Part shown: positions 20,535 to 30,451 of the stretch, in pieces
How positions within the stretch are numbered: the first letter of the stretch is position 1
Layout of the letters: each line of letters begins with the position of its first letter
Source of the DNA: Hyphomicrobium sp.
GTDB taxonomy: Bacteria > Pseudomonadota > Alphaproteobacteria > Rhizobiales > Hyphomicrobiaceae
Direction of reading: 5' to 3'
Assembly: GCA_025351425.1 (NCBI GenBank)
Contig: JANXVY010000050.1
Span: 29,301 to 93,300, forward strand
Length of the DNA: 64,000 nt
The notes under the pieces: generated by a model
Seen by the model: the letters and a program-made list of their open reading frames with translations, nothing else
Told to the model about the DNA's origin: nothing
Databases searched by the model: none
Program-made: the position numbers and the translations under genes

Positions 20535-20659
20535 CATATCTGTGTAAAGGACTAGTGAACCCGCTCGAACGTTGTCGAGGTCACCTGTGGAAACCGGGGA
20601 AAGACGCAGCTTCAAGGGTGTTCGGCAAGAGACATTTGCCGCGAAACATCCTTATCGTT

Positions 20660-20677
20660 TCAACCCAAAGGGGTTGA
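20660..20677 (+). promoter_or_regulatory. Hairpin before the bactofilin gene
   Basis: TCAACCC (20660-20666) and GGGTTGA (20671-20677) form a 7-bp stem with an AAAG loop, 33 bases before the bactofilin ATG. It would lie in the mRNA leader if the promoter is further upstream. Function unknown. Confidence 0.4.
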
Positions 20678-20710
20678 GTATTGCGTCGCTCGCCTTATTG
20701 GGGGAAACGC

Positions 20711-21183
20711 ATGCTGATCGTTGAAGCCGATATGAACGTCCAGGGCCGGCTGACGATCGTGGGCACCGTCCGGCTGGAGGGGCGCTTCGACGGAACGCTC
20801 GTCTGCTCGCGCCTGGAAATCGGGACCGATGGCTACCTGATGGGCGAGGTCGTGACCGGGGAACTCATCGTCGCAGGGCAGATCGTGGGGCGCGCGCAGG
20901 CCCGGCACATCCATCTCACGGCTTCGGCCATCGTCGAGGGCGAGCTGCGGCACGAGCAATTGCAGATGGATGCCGAGGCTGTGCTGGTCGGTGAAAGCCG
21001 CCGCCATCCGCGCCTCGAAATGCCGACCGAGTTCCTCGCGCTGGAAGCCCGCGCGCGTCATGCCGAAGACGATTTCCGCAAGCTCGAAACCGAGAGCCGG
21101 GTGCGGCGGGCGGAAGAAGCACTCAATGCCAAGGCCCAGTTTGCCGCGCTGCGGGCGCGCTTCCCGGCGCGGCGGGTGCCGGT

Positions 21184-21187
<4 letters not shown>
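20711..21187 (+). CDS. Bactofilin family cytoskeletal protein
   Basis: A 158-residue bactofilin (polymer-forming DUF583 domain), a right-handed beta-helix made of short repeats: VQGRLTIVGTVRLEGRFDG, IGTDGYLMGEVVTGELIVAG, HLTASAIVEGELRHEQLQM. Bactofilins form membrane-associated filaments that place cell-wall or stalk enzymes. A charged helical tail from about residue 110 follows the domain, longer than in minimal bactofilins. ATG 20711 has GGGGGA just upstream; a TTG frame 30 bases earlier is less likely. The divergent neighbour is an RlpA-like wall protein, which fits a morphogenesis pair, though that link is inferred. Its stop overlaps the metC stop in a shared TTAA. Confidence 0.85.
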
Positions 21188-22371
<1,184 letters not shown>

Positions 22372-22520
22372 TGGCGAGGCACTCCGCTTGCGGCGTTGAG
22401 GCGGTGTTGTGCGTTGAGCTTGCAGGTTCGGTCAAGGTGGGACCAGACCGAGGGAGGCATTGCATTGCGGGTGCCAGACTTTTAGGCTTGGCGGACACGA
22501 CGGAAAGGCAGTGGGCGCCA

Positions 22521-23327
22521 ATGGATGGTTTGAGCGGGCCGTGGATGATGGACGAAGGGGTGGCCATTGCCGCTCTGGGCGCGCTTGCCGTGTTGGCGAT
22601 CGCGCTGCTCGTTTTCTGGCGTTTCGTGCGCCGGGCACGCCGGCGGTCGCGCTCCATCGCCGGCCTCATGATGCCGCCTATGGTGGATCAAACGGCCGGG
22701 CATGATAACGGCGCCTCAGCTCGCGGCGGCACGGTCGTGCTGTTCACGCCGCACCCGGGCGCGCACGATGCGGCCCAGTTGGAGCCGCACGAGCACGTTG
22801 CGCGTACCGTGCACGCTCACGGCGTGAGCGCTGGACATGCGGGCGGTTCGATCAGTCCGCTGCATGCCGTGAGCGTTCCACAGAAAACGGGCGGGGCGAC
22901 CACTCCTACTGCCCCCTCTACCTCCGCCTCTGCCACCTCCGCCTCTGCCACCTCCCCCATTCCCGCCGCGCCACGCCGGCGTCCCAGGCCTGCGAACGCA
23001 ATTGATGAGACGGTGGTTTCGCCCGAACTTCTGCTCGCCCGGGCGCGGAGTTTGCTCGCGGCCGGCGCACCGGAAGATGCGGCCGCGCAATTGCGGCTAT
23101 GCGTGCGGCTGGCGGGCAAGCTCAAGCAGCCGCTCATCGAGGCCAATGCGCGGCTCGAACTTGGCGATCTCGCGGGAGCGGCGGGCGATCTGACGACGGC
23201 GTGCGAGCACTGGCAGATGGCGCGCGCACTGTATGCCGATCTCAAGCTCGCCTCCGAAGGCAAGGCTGCGGAAGGCCGGATGGAGCGCGCCCATTGTCCC
23301 ACCGACTGGGTGCTGACCAAGTTCTGA
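22521..23327 (+). CDS. Single-pass membrane protein with helical C-terminal domain
   Basis: A 268-residue protein I do not recognise. One transmembrane helix lies near residues 13-34 (AIAALGALAVLAIALLVFW), followed by an Arg-rich stretch, which places the rest in the cytoplasm. A linker rich in Ala, Pro, Thr and Ser contains a short tandem repeat (TSASATSASATS). The last 100 residues are Ala-rich helices in a TPR-like pattern (LLLARARSLLAAGAPEDAAAQLR, ANARLELGDLAGAAGDLTTA). ATG 22521 precedes the membrane helix; the frame extends upstream to 22326 with unlike sequence. Divergent from metC and convergent, 9 bp apart, with the next gene. Confidence 0.6.
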   Translation: MDGLSGPWMMDEGVAIAALGALAVLAIALLVFWRFVRRARRRSRSIAGLMMPPMVDQTAGHDNGASARGGTVVLFTPHPGAHDAAQLEPHEHVARTVHAHGVSAGHAGGSISPLHAVSVPQKTGGATTPTAPSTSASATSASATSPIPAAPRRRPRPANAIDETVVSPELLLARARSLLAAGAPEDAAAQLRLCVRLAGKLKQPLIEANARLELGDLAGAAGDLTTACEHWQMARALYADLKLASEGKAAEGRMERAHCPTDWVLTKF

Positions 23328-23336
23328 GGCGTCGAA

Positions 23337-24248
23337 TTACTGAATGACCACCTCGACTTGGACGAAGTCGCCGGGGCGGAGGAGGAAGTCGCGGCGATAG
23401 GATTTGCCGCCTTTCTTGGCGATGGCGGCATAGGTGCCCGGCGCCAAGATGTGAGTCGGGATCGCGCCCACGCTTTCCTTGACGATTTCGCCGGTTGGCG
23501 TCTGGATCGACCATTGCGTATCGGGCACCGCGTCGCCGCCGGGTTCGGCCACCAGCTTGAAGGCGACTTTGCCAGCTGCGTGGGAGAGCACGGCTTCCGT
23601 CAGCTTGCCGGCTTCGACCGTCACGTCGGCGCGCACGATGGCGTTGGCGTCGCCGTAGATCGAGGTCAACTGGTAGATGCCGGCGTTGAGGCGGATGATG
23701 AGGCCCGGCTTTGCGCCCGTCATCACGTTGGCGCGGTTGCCGAACTGATCGCGCTCATCCGACTGTATCGTATAGGTCACGGCGTTGGCGGGCGCTTCCA
23801 GGCCGCCGATGTCGGCGGTGACGCGCAGGCCGCCCGCGTTCAGCACGAACTGCTCGACCGCGCCGTCGGCGGGCTTTACCGCGATCCTGCGGGTCAGGTT
23901 TGCGCGGCCATAGGCGACGTTGACGGTGTAGTCGCCGGCGGAGACTTTGAGGGTCGGGGCCGCCTCGCGGTAGGTGGCGATCAATTTGGGCTTGCCGTCC
24001 GCTTCGGGCTTGGCCCCAAAAACCCGCCAGATCAGCCCAGCGTCGAGGCGCTGGCCGTCCGCGGTCAGCAGCGCTTCCAGGCGCACGCTCGCCAGCACGG
24101 CCGGGGCAGGGGCCGGTTCTGCGCCACCTACGCGGGGCACCGCCGTGATGCCGGTCTGCCAGTTGGCGGGGGGCTGTTGGGCGACCGCGGGCTGCGCGGC
24201 GGAAAGCCACGCGACGCCCATCAGCACACTCAAGCCTTGTTGTGTCAT
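23337..24248 (-). CDS. Exported protein of repeated beta-sandwich modules
   Basis: A 303-residue exported protein: a signal peptide (MTQQGLSVLMGVAWLSAAQPAVAQ) followed by about three Ig-like or carboxypeptidase-regulatory-like modules, each ending in a pattern such as VSAGDYTVNVAYG, LNAGIYQLTSIYG or LAPGTYAAIAKKGG. The same modules make up the C-terminal half of the von Willebrand factor A protein encoded 70 bp upstream on the same strand, so the pair probably forms one operon and one periplasmic complex. No enzymatic motif is seen. Confidence 0.7.
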   Translation of the reverse strand: MTQQGLSVLMGVAWLSAAQPAVAQQPPANWQTGITAVPRVGGAEPAPAPAVLASVRLEALLTADGQRLDAGLIWRVFGAKPEADGKPKLIATYREAAPTLKVSAGDYTVNVAYGRANLTRRIAVKPADGAVEQFVLNAGGLRVTADIGGLEAPANAVTYTIQSDERDQFGNRANVMTGAKPGLIIRLNAGIYQLTSIYGDANAIVRADVTVEAGKLTEAVLSHAAGKVAFKLVAEPGGDAVPDTQWSIQTPTGEIVKESVGAIPTHILAPGTYAAIAKKGGKSYRRDFLLRPGDFVQVEVVIQ

Positions 24249-24318
24249 GGCCGTTCCGGTTTGTTTGCGTTCGAGCAGATAGGCGGGCCTCGTGGCCGCC
24301 GTATGTCAAAGGGTTGCG

Positions 24319-26319
24319 TCAGGGCAGCGCGAAGTCCAATGTTCGCGGCTGTCCGTCGGCCGCGATGTCGAGCGGTTTTTCCAGCCGCTGGCCATTGACG
24401 TCAAGGCGGACCTGGTAGCGACCGGGCGCAAGCACCAGCTTCGGGCTTGCCTGCAGCGTACGCACCACCAGCCGGCCGCCTGCGTCGCGCAGTTCCCATG
24501 TCAGATCCGGTGCACCGCCAGCCGCGGGCGGAGTGAACTTCAAAGCGACCGGGCTTGCGTCGAGCTTCAACGCTACGCGGCGGTTCGCGCCGGGCTCGAT
24601 GTCGACATCCTGCGTGGCCTTGACGTTGTGTGCGCCGATTGCCGCTTCGATGCGATAGCGGCCGGCGGCGAGCGTAAATTCGGGCGTGGGCGCGGTGGTG
24701 GTCGCGATTTCGCGGGGCTCGCCGTCGAGGCTGAGGATGCGCGCGGCAATCGGCAGCTTCGAGGCTGCAGGGCTTGCGTCTTTCTTCGCGATACCTGCGT
24801 CGGCCGTAACGGTCAGCCTTGCGAGCCCCAGCGACACCGCGCGCTTCACCACGTCGCCCGCGCCGATGCCGACCCGCTGGCGCACGTCGATGTCGCCCGA
24901 ACGCGCGGTTACGTAATAAGTACCAGCCGGCAGCACAAACGTGGGGCGGATGCTCGCCGCGCGGGCGATCTCGCGGCGGCCGCCGGGAGCGTCGGGGTCG
25001 TCCTTGCTGATCAGGAAGGTAACCCCGTCGAGCGGCTCGCCGTCGGGTTTTGCTACCGCCGTCAGTTCGAGGCGGCCGGCGCCGGTCAACAGGTTCTGGT
25101 CGAGAATGGTGCCAGGGCCGAGCACGATCTTGGCTTCGCTGGCGGCGAGGCTTTCGCTTGCGCGGAGCTTATAGGTTCCGGCGGGCAGTACGAAATCGGC
25201 GTCCTGCGCGCGGCCGATCCAGAGCGTGGGGCGGGGCTCGCCCGTTGCGGTCAGCGGGGTCAGGGTGACGAGTGCGTTGGGTGCGGCCTGACCATCGGGG
25301 ATGTCCTTGACGATTACCCGCAAGGCGGCGGCCTCCATGGAGACCTCTAGCGGCGTCGGGCCGGGGCCTGCGACCTCGACGGTTTTTGAGGCCGTAGCGA
25401 ACCCAACCTTCGCCTCGACGGTATAGGAGCCGGGGTCGAGCGGCGCCGTCAGCGTGCTGGCCGTAGAGGTCGCGCTCGGGGTTGTTGCGCCCGCCTTGGT
25501 GATGCGCCATTCGATGGGGATGGCGAGGGTGGCTGAATTGGCGGCGAGGCGCGCGCGCAGGCTCAGCCCCGGGGGGCCGGACGGCGTGGCGGGTTCGCTG
25601 GGTTTTGCGGCCTGCGCTTGAGGGCTGGGTGCGGCCGGCTGGGGCGCGCCCGTATCGAGGAGGGCCTGCCGGATCGCCTCTGGCAGCATCGTCGCTAATG
25701 CTGCCTGATCCTTGACGTCGAACAGCGTGCCGCCGGTCGATTTGACGATGCAGGCGACCCGGCCGAGCTCATCGCGGTCCAGGCCGAGAGATACGAGATG
25801 GATCTTGAGATTGGGGGTGCTGGCTGCGATCTCCGCGGCGGCTTCACACGGGTCCTGGCGGCAGTTGTCGGCGTTGTCGTGGATCAGCAAGATGCTCGGC
25901 TGCGACTGGCCCGCCAGCGCATTGGCTGCTTCACGCAGGGCGCCAGCAATAGGCCCCTTGCCGCGCGGGTTGAGCTTGTCGAGGGGCGCGATGATGCGGG
26001 CTGCATCGCCGGCTGCCACGGGCGCCAGAACTTCGATGTCGCTGCAATCTCCGCCGCGGCGGTGGCCGAAGCTCAACAAGCCCGTCTTTGCGCCGGCTGG
26101 CAATTTCTGCAGCAAGGGTCGCAGAGCGTCGCGCGCAAGATCGAGCTTGGAGGCTTTCTTCTCGCCCTCGAAGCGGCCCCACATGGACCCCGAGCCGTCG
26201 AAGACGATCATCGCGGCGGGCGCGTCGCCGGCGCGTGCTGCCGGGACGAGCCCGAGCGCGAGCGGCATAAGGGCCAGAAGGCCCAACAGTATTTGCGCAT
26301 TGAGCCTATTCGTCAGCAT
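24319..26319 (-). CDS. von Willebrand factor A domain protein with beta-sandwich repeats
   Basis: A 666-residue exported protein. A signal peptide (residues about 1-28, ending AARA) is followed by a von Willebrand factor A domain, with the metal-site motif DGSGSMWG near residue 40, further conserved Thr/Asp positions and IHDNADNC. After a Pro/Ala linker come about five beta-sandwich modules ending in GSYTVEAK, GTYKLRAS, GTYYVTAR, GRYRIEAA and GRYQVRLD. Such proteins bind partners or envelope material through the metal site. ATG 26319 precedes the signal peptide and has a GGGGCGG upstream; the frame to 26463 is not signal-like. First gene of a pair with the module protein downstream, and divergent from the nitroreductase. 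Confidence 0.8.
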   Translation of the reverse strand: MLTNRLNAQILLGLLALMPLALGLVPAARAGDAPAAMIVFDGSGSMWGRFEGEKKASKLDLARDALRPLLQKLPAGAKTGLLSFGHRRGGDCSDIEVLAPVAAGDAARIIAPLDKLNPRGKGPIAGALREAANALAGQSQPSILLIHDNADNCRQDPCEAAAEIAASTPNLKIHLVSLGLDRDELGRVACIVKSTGGTLFDVKDQAALATMLPEAIRQALLDTGAPQPAAPSPQAQAAKPSEPATPSGPPGLSLRARLAANSATLAIPIEWRITKAGATTPSATSTASTLTAPLDPGSYTVEAKVGFATASKTVEVAGPGPTPLEVSMEAAALRVIVKDIPDGQAAPNALVTLTPLTATGEPRPTLWIGRAQDADFVLPAGTYKLRASESLAASEAKIVLGPGTILDQNLLTGAGRLELTAVAKPDGEPLDGVTFLISKDDPDAPGGRREIARAASIRPTFVLPAGTYYVTARSGDIDVRQRVGIGAGDVVKRAVSLGLARLTVTADAGIAKKDASPAASKLPIAARILSLDGEPREIATTTAPTPEFTLAAGRYRIEAAIGAHNVKATQDVDIEPGANRRVALKLDASPVALKFTPPAAGGAPDLTWELRDAGGRLVVRTLQASPKLVLAPGRYQVRLDVNGQRLEKPLDIAADGQPRTLDFALP

Positions 26320-26407
26320 GGCACCGCCCCTGTTAACCTTGAGCGCGTTGTACCAGAAGCGGAATTGGATTAGCGAGAGGCTCTTTGCCGTTGGGGACGC
26401 ATCTTCC

Positions 26408-26977
26408 ATGACCAATGCTACGCTCGACCTGCTGCGCACACGGCGCTCGCAGAAGCCCGACAAGATGACCGCGCCGGGGCCGTCCGCCGATCAGCTCGAA
26501 ACGATCCTGACGCTCGCCGCGCGCGTGCCCGATCACAAGAAGCTCGCACCGTGGCGGTTCGTGGTGTTCGAGGGCGCGGCCCGCGCCAAGGCCGGCGAGC
26601 TCTTCGCGGAGGCCTGTCTTGCGGAAGACAAGGAGCCGCCGTCGCCGGTGCGGCTTCAGTTCGAGCGCAACCGCTTGTTGCGCGCGCCGGCCGTCGTCGC
26701 CGTCATTTCGCGGGTGGTCGAGAGCCCGGGTGCGCCCGAGTGGGAGCAGGTGCTGTCGGCGGGGGCTTGCTGCTTCAATATGTGCCTCGCCGCCAACGCG
26801 ATGGGTTTTGCGACGTGCTGGATCACCGAATGGGTCGCCTACAGTGGCACGGTGCGCGCGGGGTTAGGTCTTGCCGCGAACGAGCGCATCGCGGGGTTCA
26901 TCTATTTCGGCACGGCCAGCGAAAAGCCGACCGAGCGCGACCGCCCCGACATGGCGAAAATCGTCACGAGGTGGTGA
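26408..26977 (+). CDS. Nitroreductase family protein
   Basis: A 189-residue flavin-dependent nitroreductase-fold protein, closest in pattern to the small YdjA-type group. Typical features are LLRTRRSQKPDKM at the start (FMN phosphate-binding Arg/Ser), AARVPDHKKLAPWRFVVF, CCFNMCLAANAMGFATCW and a C-terminal GFIYFGTASEKP. The substrate cannot be told; the family reduces nitro compounds, quinones or flavin with NAD(P)H. ATG 26408 gives the family start; the open frame upstream to 25712 lies over the oppositely oriented gene. It ends three bases from the convergent nadK. Confidence 0.88.
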   Translation: MTNATLDLLRTRRSQKPDKMTAPGPSADQLETILTLAARVPDHKKLAPWRFVVFEGAARAKAGELFAEACLAEDKEPPSPVRLQFERNRLLRAPAVVAVISRVVESPGAPEWEQVLSAGACCFNMCLAANAMGFATCWITEWVAYSGTVRAGLGLAANERIAGFIYFGTASEKPTERDRPDMAKIVTRW

Positions 26978-26980
26978 CTC

Positions 26981-27763
26981 TCAATACCTGAACTGCTCGG
27001 TCAGGATGCGTTCGTCCATGCTGTGATGGGGGTCGCACATCATGTAGAGCTCGATCTGGCGGGCTTTCTCGATTTCGACGCGGACCACGGAGCGGGTCTC
27101 GAAATGGTCGGCGACCGCGCTGACGGGGCGTTTTTCCGCCTCCAGCACGTCGATGACGATGTGAACCTTGTTGGGCAGCAGCGCGCCGCGCCAGCGCCGC
27201 GGCCTGAATGGACTGATCGGCGTCAACGCCAGCAGCTGGGCGTTGATCGGCACGATCGGACCGTGCGCCGAAAGGTTATAGGCGGTGGAGCCGGCCGGCG
27301 TTGCCACCAGCGCGCCGTCGCAGATCAGCTCGGGCAGGCGCACGGTGCCGTCGATCGAGATCTTCAACTTCGCGGCCTGGGCGGTTTCGCGGAATAGCGA
27401 AACTTCGTTGATCGCCAGCGCCTTATGGACCGTTCCGTCGCGGCAGGTCGCGACCATGAACAGCGGGTTGACACGGCTGACCTCGGTGCGCGCGAGGCGC
27501 TCGTGAAGGTCATCCTCGCGGTAGTCGTTCATCAGGAAGCCAACAGAGCCGCAGTTCATGCCGAAGATCGGTAGACGATCGTGGATGTGACGGTGGAGCG
27601 TCTGCAGCATCAGCCCGTCGCCGCCAAGCGCCACGATGCAGTCGGCCTCAATTGAGGCGCGGTTGCCGTAGCGGGCGGTCAGGGCCTGCAGCGCGGCTTG
27701 CGCTTCGGGGCTTTCGCTGGCAACGAAGGCCACGCGCTCATAAGGAGGTTTCGGCTTGGCCAT
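26981..27763 (-). CDS. nadK: NAD kinase
   Basis: Phosphorylates NAD to NADP. The 260-residue protein has the catalytic GGDG motif (47-50), the NE/D motif in AINEVSL, and the [17 protein letters not shown] segment of the family. It is close to the short form common in Alphaproteobacteria. The ATG follows AAGGA at a suitable distance. Divergent from cutA across 192 bp. NADP supply is a plausible metabolic link to the transhydrogenase at 55.6-58.8 kb, but there is no genetic link here. Confidence 0.95.
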   Translation of the reverse strand: MAKPKPPYERVAFVASESPEAQAALQALTARYGNRASIEADCIVALGGDGLMLQTLHRHIHDRLPIFGMNCGSVGFLMNDYREDDLHERLARTEVSRVNPLFMVATCRDGTVHKALAINEVSLFRETAQAAKLKISIDGTVRLPELICDGALVATPAGSTAYNLSAHGPIVPINAQLLALTPISPFRPRRWRGALLPNKVHIVIDVLEAEKRPVSAVADHFETRSVVRVEIEKARQIELYMMCDPHHSMDERILTEQFRY

Positions 27764-27955
27764 ATGAGTCCTTGGGAGAGGTCCTTGAGGGGGCCTTCAC
27801 GCGATCCTGTTGGTGGAAAGAGCCGCTTTGCGCCACGATCCACAGTGAGGACCGCGGTGCGTAAAACCGGTGTGGCGCACGGCTTGCCGCGTCCAAGCCA
27901 TCGCAACGCAATAGCGCATCGGGATTGATCGCGCAAAGGAGGGCGTGCTGTTTCC

Positions 27956-28318
27956 ATGACCGACACAGGCGAACATACAACGCGAGACACTGGCGAGATG
28001 GTTCTGGTCTATGCCACCTTTCCGACCCTGGAGCTTGCCAAGGAGGTTGCGCGTGAGTTGGTCCAGGACCGGCTGGCCGCGTGCGTGAACATTTTCCCCG
28101 GGATGACCGCCGTCTACGAATGGGAGGGGAAATTATGCGAAGACGCCGAAGTCGCCGCCATCGTCAAGACGCAACGCGCACGGCTGGCCGGCGTCTTCGA
28201 AGCGGTGCGGTCGCGTCATCCGTATGCCAACCCCGCACTGATCGCGCTCGAGGCCAGCGGCGGCTCGGCCAGTTATCTCGCCTGGGTGCTCGGCCAGACC
28301 CGGGCGGGGTCCGGTTAG
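27956..28318 (+). CDS. cutA: Divalent-cation tolerance protein CutA
   Basis: A small trimeric protein related to PII; linked to copper tolerance in E. coli, with an unclear biochemical role. The 120-residue sequence shows LVYATFPTLELAKEVARELV, RLAACVNIFPGMTAVYEWEG and the ALEASGGSASYLAWV C-terminal segment. AAGGAGGG lies at 27937-27943. The first 14 residues precede the domain, so a later start is possible, but the ribosome site supports the ATG given. It ends four bases from the convergent gene. Confidence 0.93.
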   Translation: MTDTGEHTTRDTGEMVLVYATFPTLELAKEVARELVQDRLAACVNIFPGMTAVYEWEGKLCEDAEVAAIVKTQRARLAGVFEAVRSRHPYANPALIALEASGGSASYLAWVLGQTRAGSG

Positions 28319-28322
28319 CGGC

Positions 28323-29696
28323 TCAGTTACGATCGGGACGCTGGAACATTTCATAGACCAGGCGGCGCGATTTCGACATGCCTTCGGTCGCGCTGGCCGT
28401 GCGAGGCGGCGCATACGGCTTCGGCGGCGGGCGGTGGACCACCACGGGCTCTGGTGCACGCTTTGGATGGGCTGCGGCGGGAGGATTGGGATAGTTGGTA
28501 TGGGCGGCTGGCTTGCGCTCGCGTTTGCCCTCCTTCACGGGCCCGTCGGGAACGTCGGCGGGAACGTCGGCGGCTGTCACTGGTTCGGGGGCTGCACTAT
28601 CGGGCTGGGTCATTGCCGCGGCCGCGATCCGGTCGGCCGCGGGCTTCGCGTCGACTGGGGCCTGAAGGACCTGCGGGCCGCCGATGGTCATGCGTCCCGG
28701 TAGCGGCGGCGCGCTGCGGACCACAACGTCCGCTGCGGCGACGGCGACGGGCGCGGGTTCGCTCCGGGGGCGAATGGCGGGGACGGGCACGGGGACGGCG
28801 GAAGGCAGGGCCGCGGCGACGGCGTTCGGTGCGCGTGGCGGCTGCGGCACGGTCTGGCGGTACGGCAAGCTGCCGGTCTCGACGGCGGAGCGAACAGTGT
28901 TCGTTGTCCAGGCCGACGTGACCGCAGCCGCCGCGATTTGGGGCTGGGCGATTTGGGGCTGGGTGGCGGTGCCGTGACCGGCCTGCTTATCGGTCTTATC
29001 CGTCGATTTTTCCGCACGGGCCAGAATGCTGTGGGGGATGCAGCGGCCGTTGTCGGCAAGACCCTGGCCGGACGGGCAGGTCTTCCCGCACGCGCGGCCG
29101 GCATGGCCTTGGACGAGCGTCAGTAGGATGAAATCGGGCTGCTCAAAGGGCAGGCTTGCATTCACGCGGTCGGTGAAAGCGGCCATGGCGCGCTTGGAGG
29201 ATGCACCCCAGTGGCCATCGGCCTCGCCGTCGAAGCAGCCGACGCGCTTCAGCTCGTTCTGCAGGTCGAGAACCAGCGAGCGGCGCTGCTCCTCCGAATT
29301 CGGCTTGGACGAGGTCAACTTGCGCGGGGTCGCAGGTTCCGATGCGACCTGGGTTGTCCAGGGCGTTTCGACAACGTGCGCATCGGCATGTTTGGACGGG
29401 ACGGCTGCCGACGGACGGGCGAGATAATCAAAGGTTCTTGCGGACTGGCCCGACGCCGGTGCTGCGGGTTTCGACCCGGCTGTCGCGGACTCGGGTTCGG
29501 CTGGGCGCTGGGCGGGACCTTCGAGCGAGCGGGCGAGCTGGCCGACCAGTTGGCTCCAACCGGACGCGCCCTCGGAGCCGCGATCAGCCGTTCCGCGATC
29601 GGAGGGGGCAGACTTCAATATCAGCGGCGTCATCACGGCTGCCGAGCCGAGGCCCATGCCGAGGGCCAATACACCAAAGACGCTTACAATGCGCAT
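28323..29696 (-). CDS. Exported protein with peptidoglycan-binding-like domain and Pro/Ala-rich tail
   Basis: A 457-residue protein. Residues 1-28 form a signal peptide or anchor (MRIVSVFGVLALGMGLGSAAV). Residues about 130-220 resemble a peptidoglycan_binding_1 domain as seen in Rhizobiales (LQNELKRVGCFDGEADGHWGASSKRAMAAF) followed by a Cys-containing CGKTCPSGQGLADNGRCIP segment. The remaining 220 residues are low-complexity Pro/Ala/Val, ending in a basic tail. ATG 29696 is preceded by TTGGAGCGGG; an in-frame TTG at 29738 is less likely. It probably spans the periplasm and touches the wall. Confidence 0.75.
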   Translation of the reverse strand: MRIVSVFGVLALGMGLGSAAVMTPLILKSAPSDRGTADRGSEGASGWSQLVGQLARSLEGPAQRPAEPESATAGSKPAAPASGQSARTFDYLARPSAAVPSKHADAHVVETPWTTQVASEPATPRKLTSSKPNSEEQRRSLVLDLQNELKRVGCFDGEADGHWGASSKRAMAAFTDRVNASLPFEQPDFILLTLVQGHAGRACGKTCPSGQGLADNGRCIPHSILARAEKSTDKTDKQAGHGTATQPQIAQPQIAAAAVTSAWTTNTVRSAVETGSLPYRQTVPQPPRAPNAVAAALPSAVPVPVPAIRPRSEPAPVAVAAADVVVRSAPPLPGRMTIGGPQVLQAPVDAKPAADRIAAAAMTQPDSAAPEPVTAADVPADVPDGPVKEGKRERKPAAHTNYPNPPAAAHPKRAPEPVVVHRPPPKPYAPPRTASATEGMSKSRRLVYEMFQRPDRN

Positions 29697-29797
29697 AACC
29701 CGCTCCAACACACGCAGGAGATTAATCAAACTATTCAAAGGCGGGAGGTAACGCTCAGATGGGCCGCCGTGCGGACATCTTCAGCACGCATCTCGCC

Positions 29798-29814
29798 TTA
29801 ATGTTCCGTTTACC
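29798..29814. promoter_or_regulatory. CtrA-box-like site
   Basis: TTAA, seven bases, TTTACC: one mismatch from the TTAA-N7-TTAAC pattern bound by CtrA in Alphaproteobacteria. It lies about 100 bp upstream of the exported peptidoglycan-binding-like gene and at the edge of the DnaA-box region. Confidence 0.35.
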
Positions 29815-30077
29815 ACCATAGCGCGCTGGGGCTCGCGGAACAATCGATGATTGCTACATTTGTCGTTGAACTTGTTATTCCGTCAGCAACCTCAGGATGT
29901 TACTGACAAAAAATACACGCTGCTGCCCACGGCCCCGGCTTTTCAGCGGACAACCTGTGTAGCACGCAAGGCCGCATTGGGGATAATCGGGTCTAAATTC
30001 CGCCGTCCTCAATTGGGTCACAGGTGGGCGTTGCGCAGATACAACAGAGAGCCTTTGCGAGGGGTTCAGCCTATAGG

Positions 30078-30111
30078 ACTGATTCCCCTTACCAATTTAT
30101 CGGGAATCAGT
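30078..30111. repeat. Perfect 10-bp inverted repeat
   Basis: ACTGATTCCC (30078-30087) and GGGAATCAGT (30102-30111) are perfect inverted arms around 14 bases, inside the gene-free DnaA-box region. It could be an operator or a small RNA hairpin; no T run follows. Confidence 0.55.
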
Positions 30112-30208
30112 TAGCTGTCTGTCAGGGAGTTTAATTTGCGTCGGTTGTTTGTGCCCTTCCAGCTTCTACGAGTTATACACAGGCCTAAGATCGAGCGGCG
30201 GTCCGGAC

Positions 30209-30217
30209 TGTGGATAA
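30209..30217 (-). promoter_or_regulatory. Consensus DnaA box
   Basis: TGTGGATAA is the exact complement of TTATCCACA. A one-mismatch box in the opposite orientation, TTATACACA, lies 28 bases upstream at 30173-30181. Confidence 0.5.
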
Positions 30218-30359
30218 ACCTCCAAAAGCCTAGGGTGCCGGTCCTTAACACGGTGAATTCGACGATTTCGTTCCCTGCCAGCCATCTTGGGGAAGATGCT
30301 GGATGCTCACAGGACAGCGGTGTTGGACAATTTCACGTGCGGTCGTTTTGCGTCGGGCT

Positions 30360-30389
30360 TTGAGCCGTATCCCTGCGTTCCAGTATAAA
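30360..30389 (+). promoter_or_regulatory. Candidate promoter of the membrane/winged-helix gene
   Basis: TTGAGC (30360-30365) and TATAAA (30384-30389) are spaced by 18 bases, about 60 bases before the gene start. The -10 overlaps the inverted repeat AGTAT-A6-ATACT (30382-30397), which could allow regulation. Confidence 0.35.
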
Positions 30390-30451
30390 AAAATACTCGG
30401 TCCGATTTGACTGGTACTTGCTTAGGTCGGCCCATCTCAATGGAGAGGGCA

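Larger units (their letters stand above)
29697..30451. other. AT-richer gene-free region with DnaA boxes and a CtrA-like site
   Basis: No convincing gene lies in these 755 bases. They are visibly less GC-rich than the surroundings. TGTGGATAA at 30209-30217 is a perfect reverse-strand DnaA box; TTATACACA (30173-30181) and TGGGGATAA (29978-29986) each have one mismatch. TTAA-N7-TTTACC at 29798-29814 resembles a CtrA box. Imperfect inverted repeats lie at 29882-29907 and 30382-30397, and a perfect one at 30078-30111. It could be a replication origin, a DnaA/CtrA-regulated promoter region or the relic of an integrated replicon. Confidence 0.5.

Noticed and set aside
29851..30363. Two short frames (87 and 75 codons) in the AT-richer spacer
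   Set aside because: No ribosome sites, no family resemblance, and they overlap the inverted repeats and DnaA boxes.
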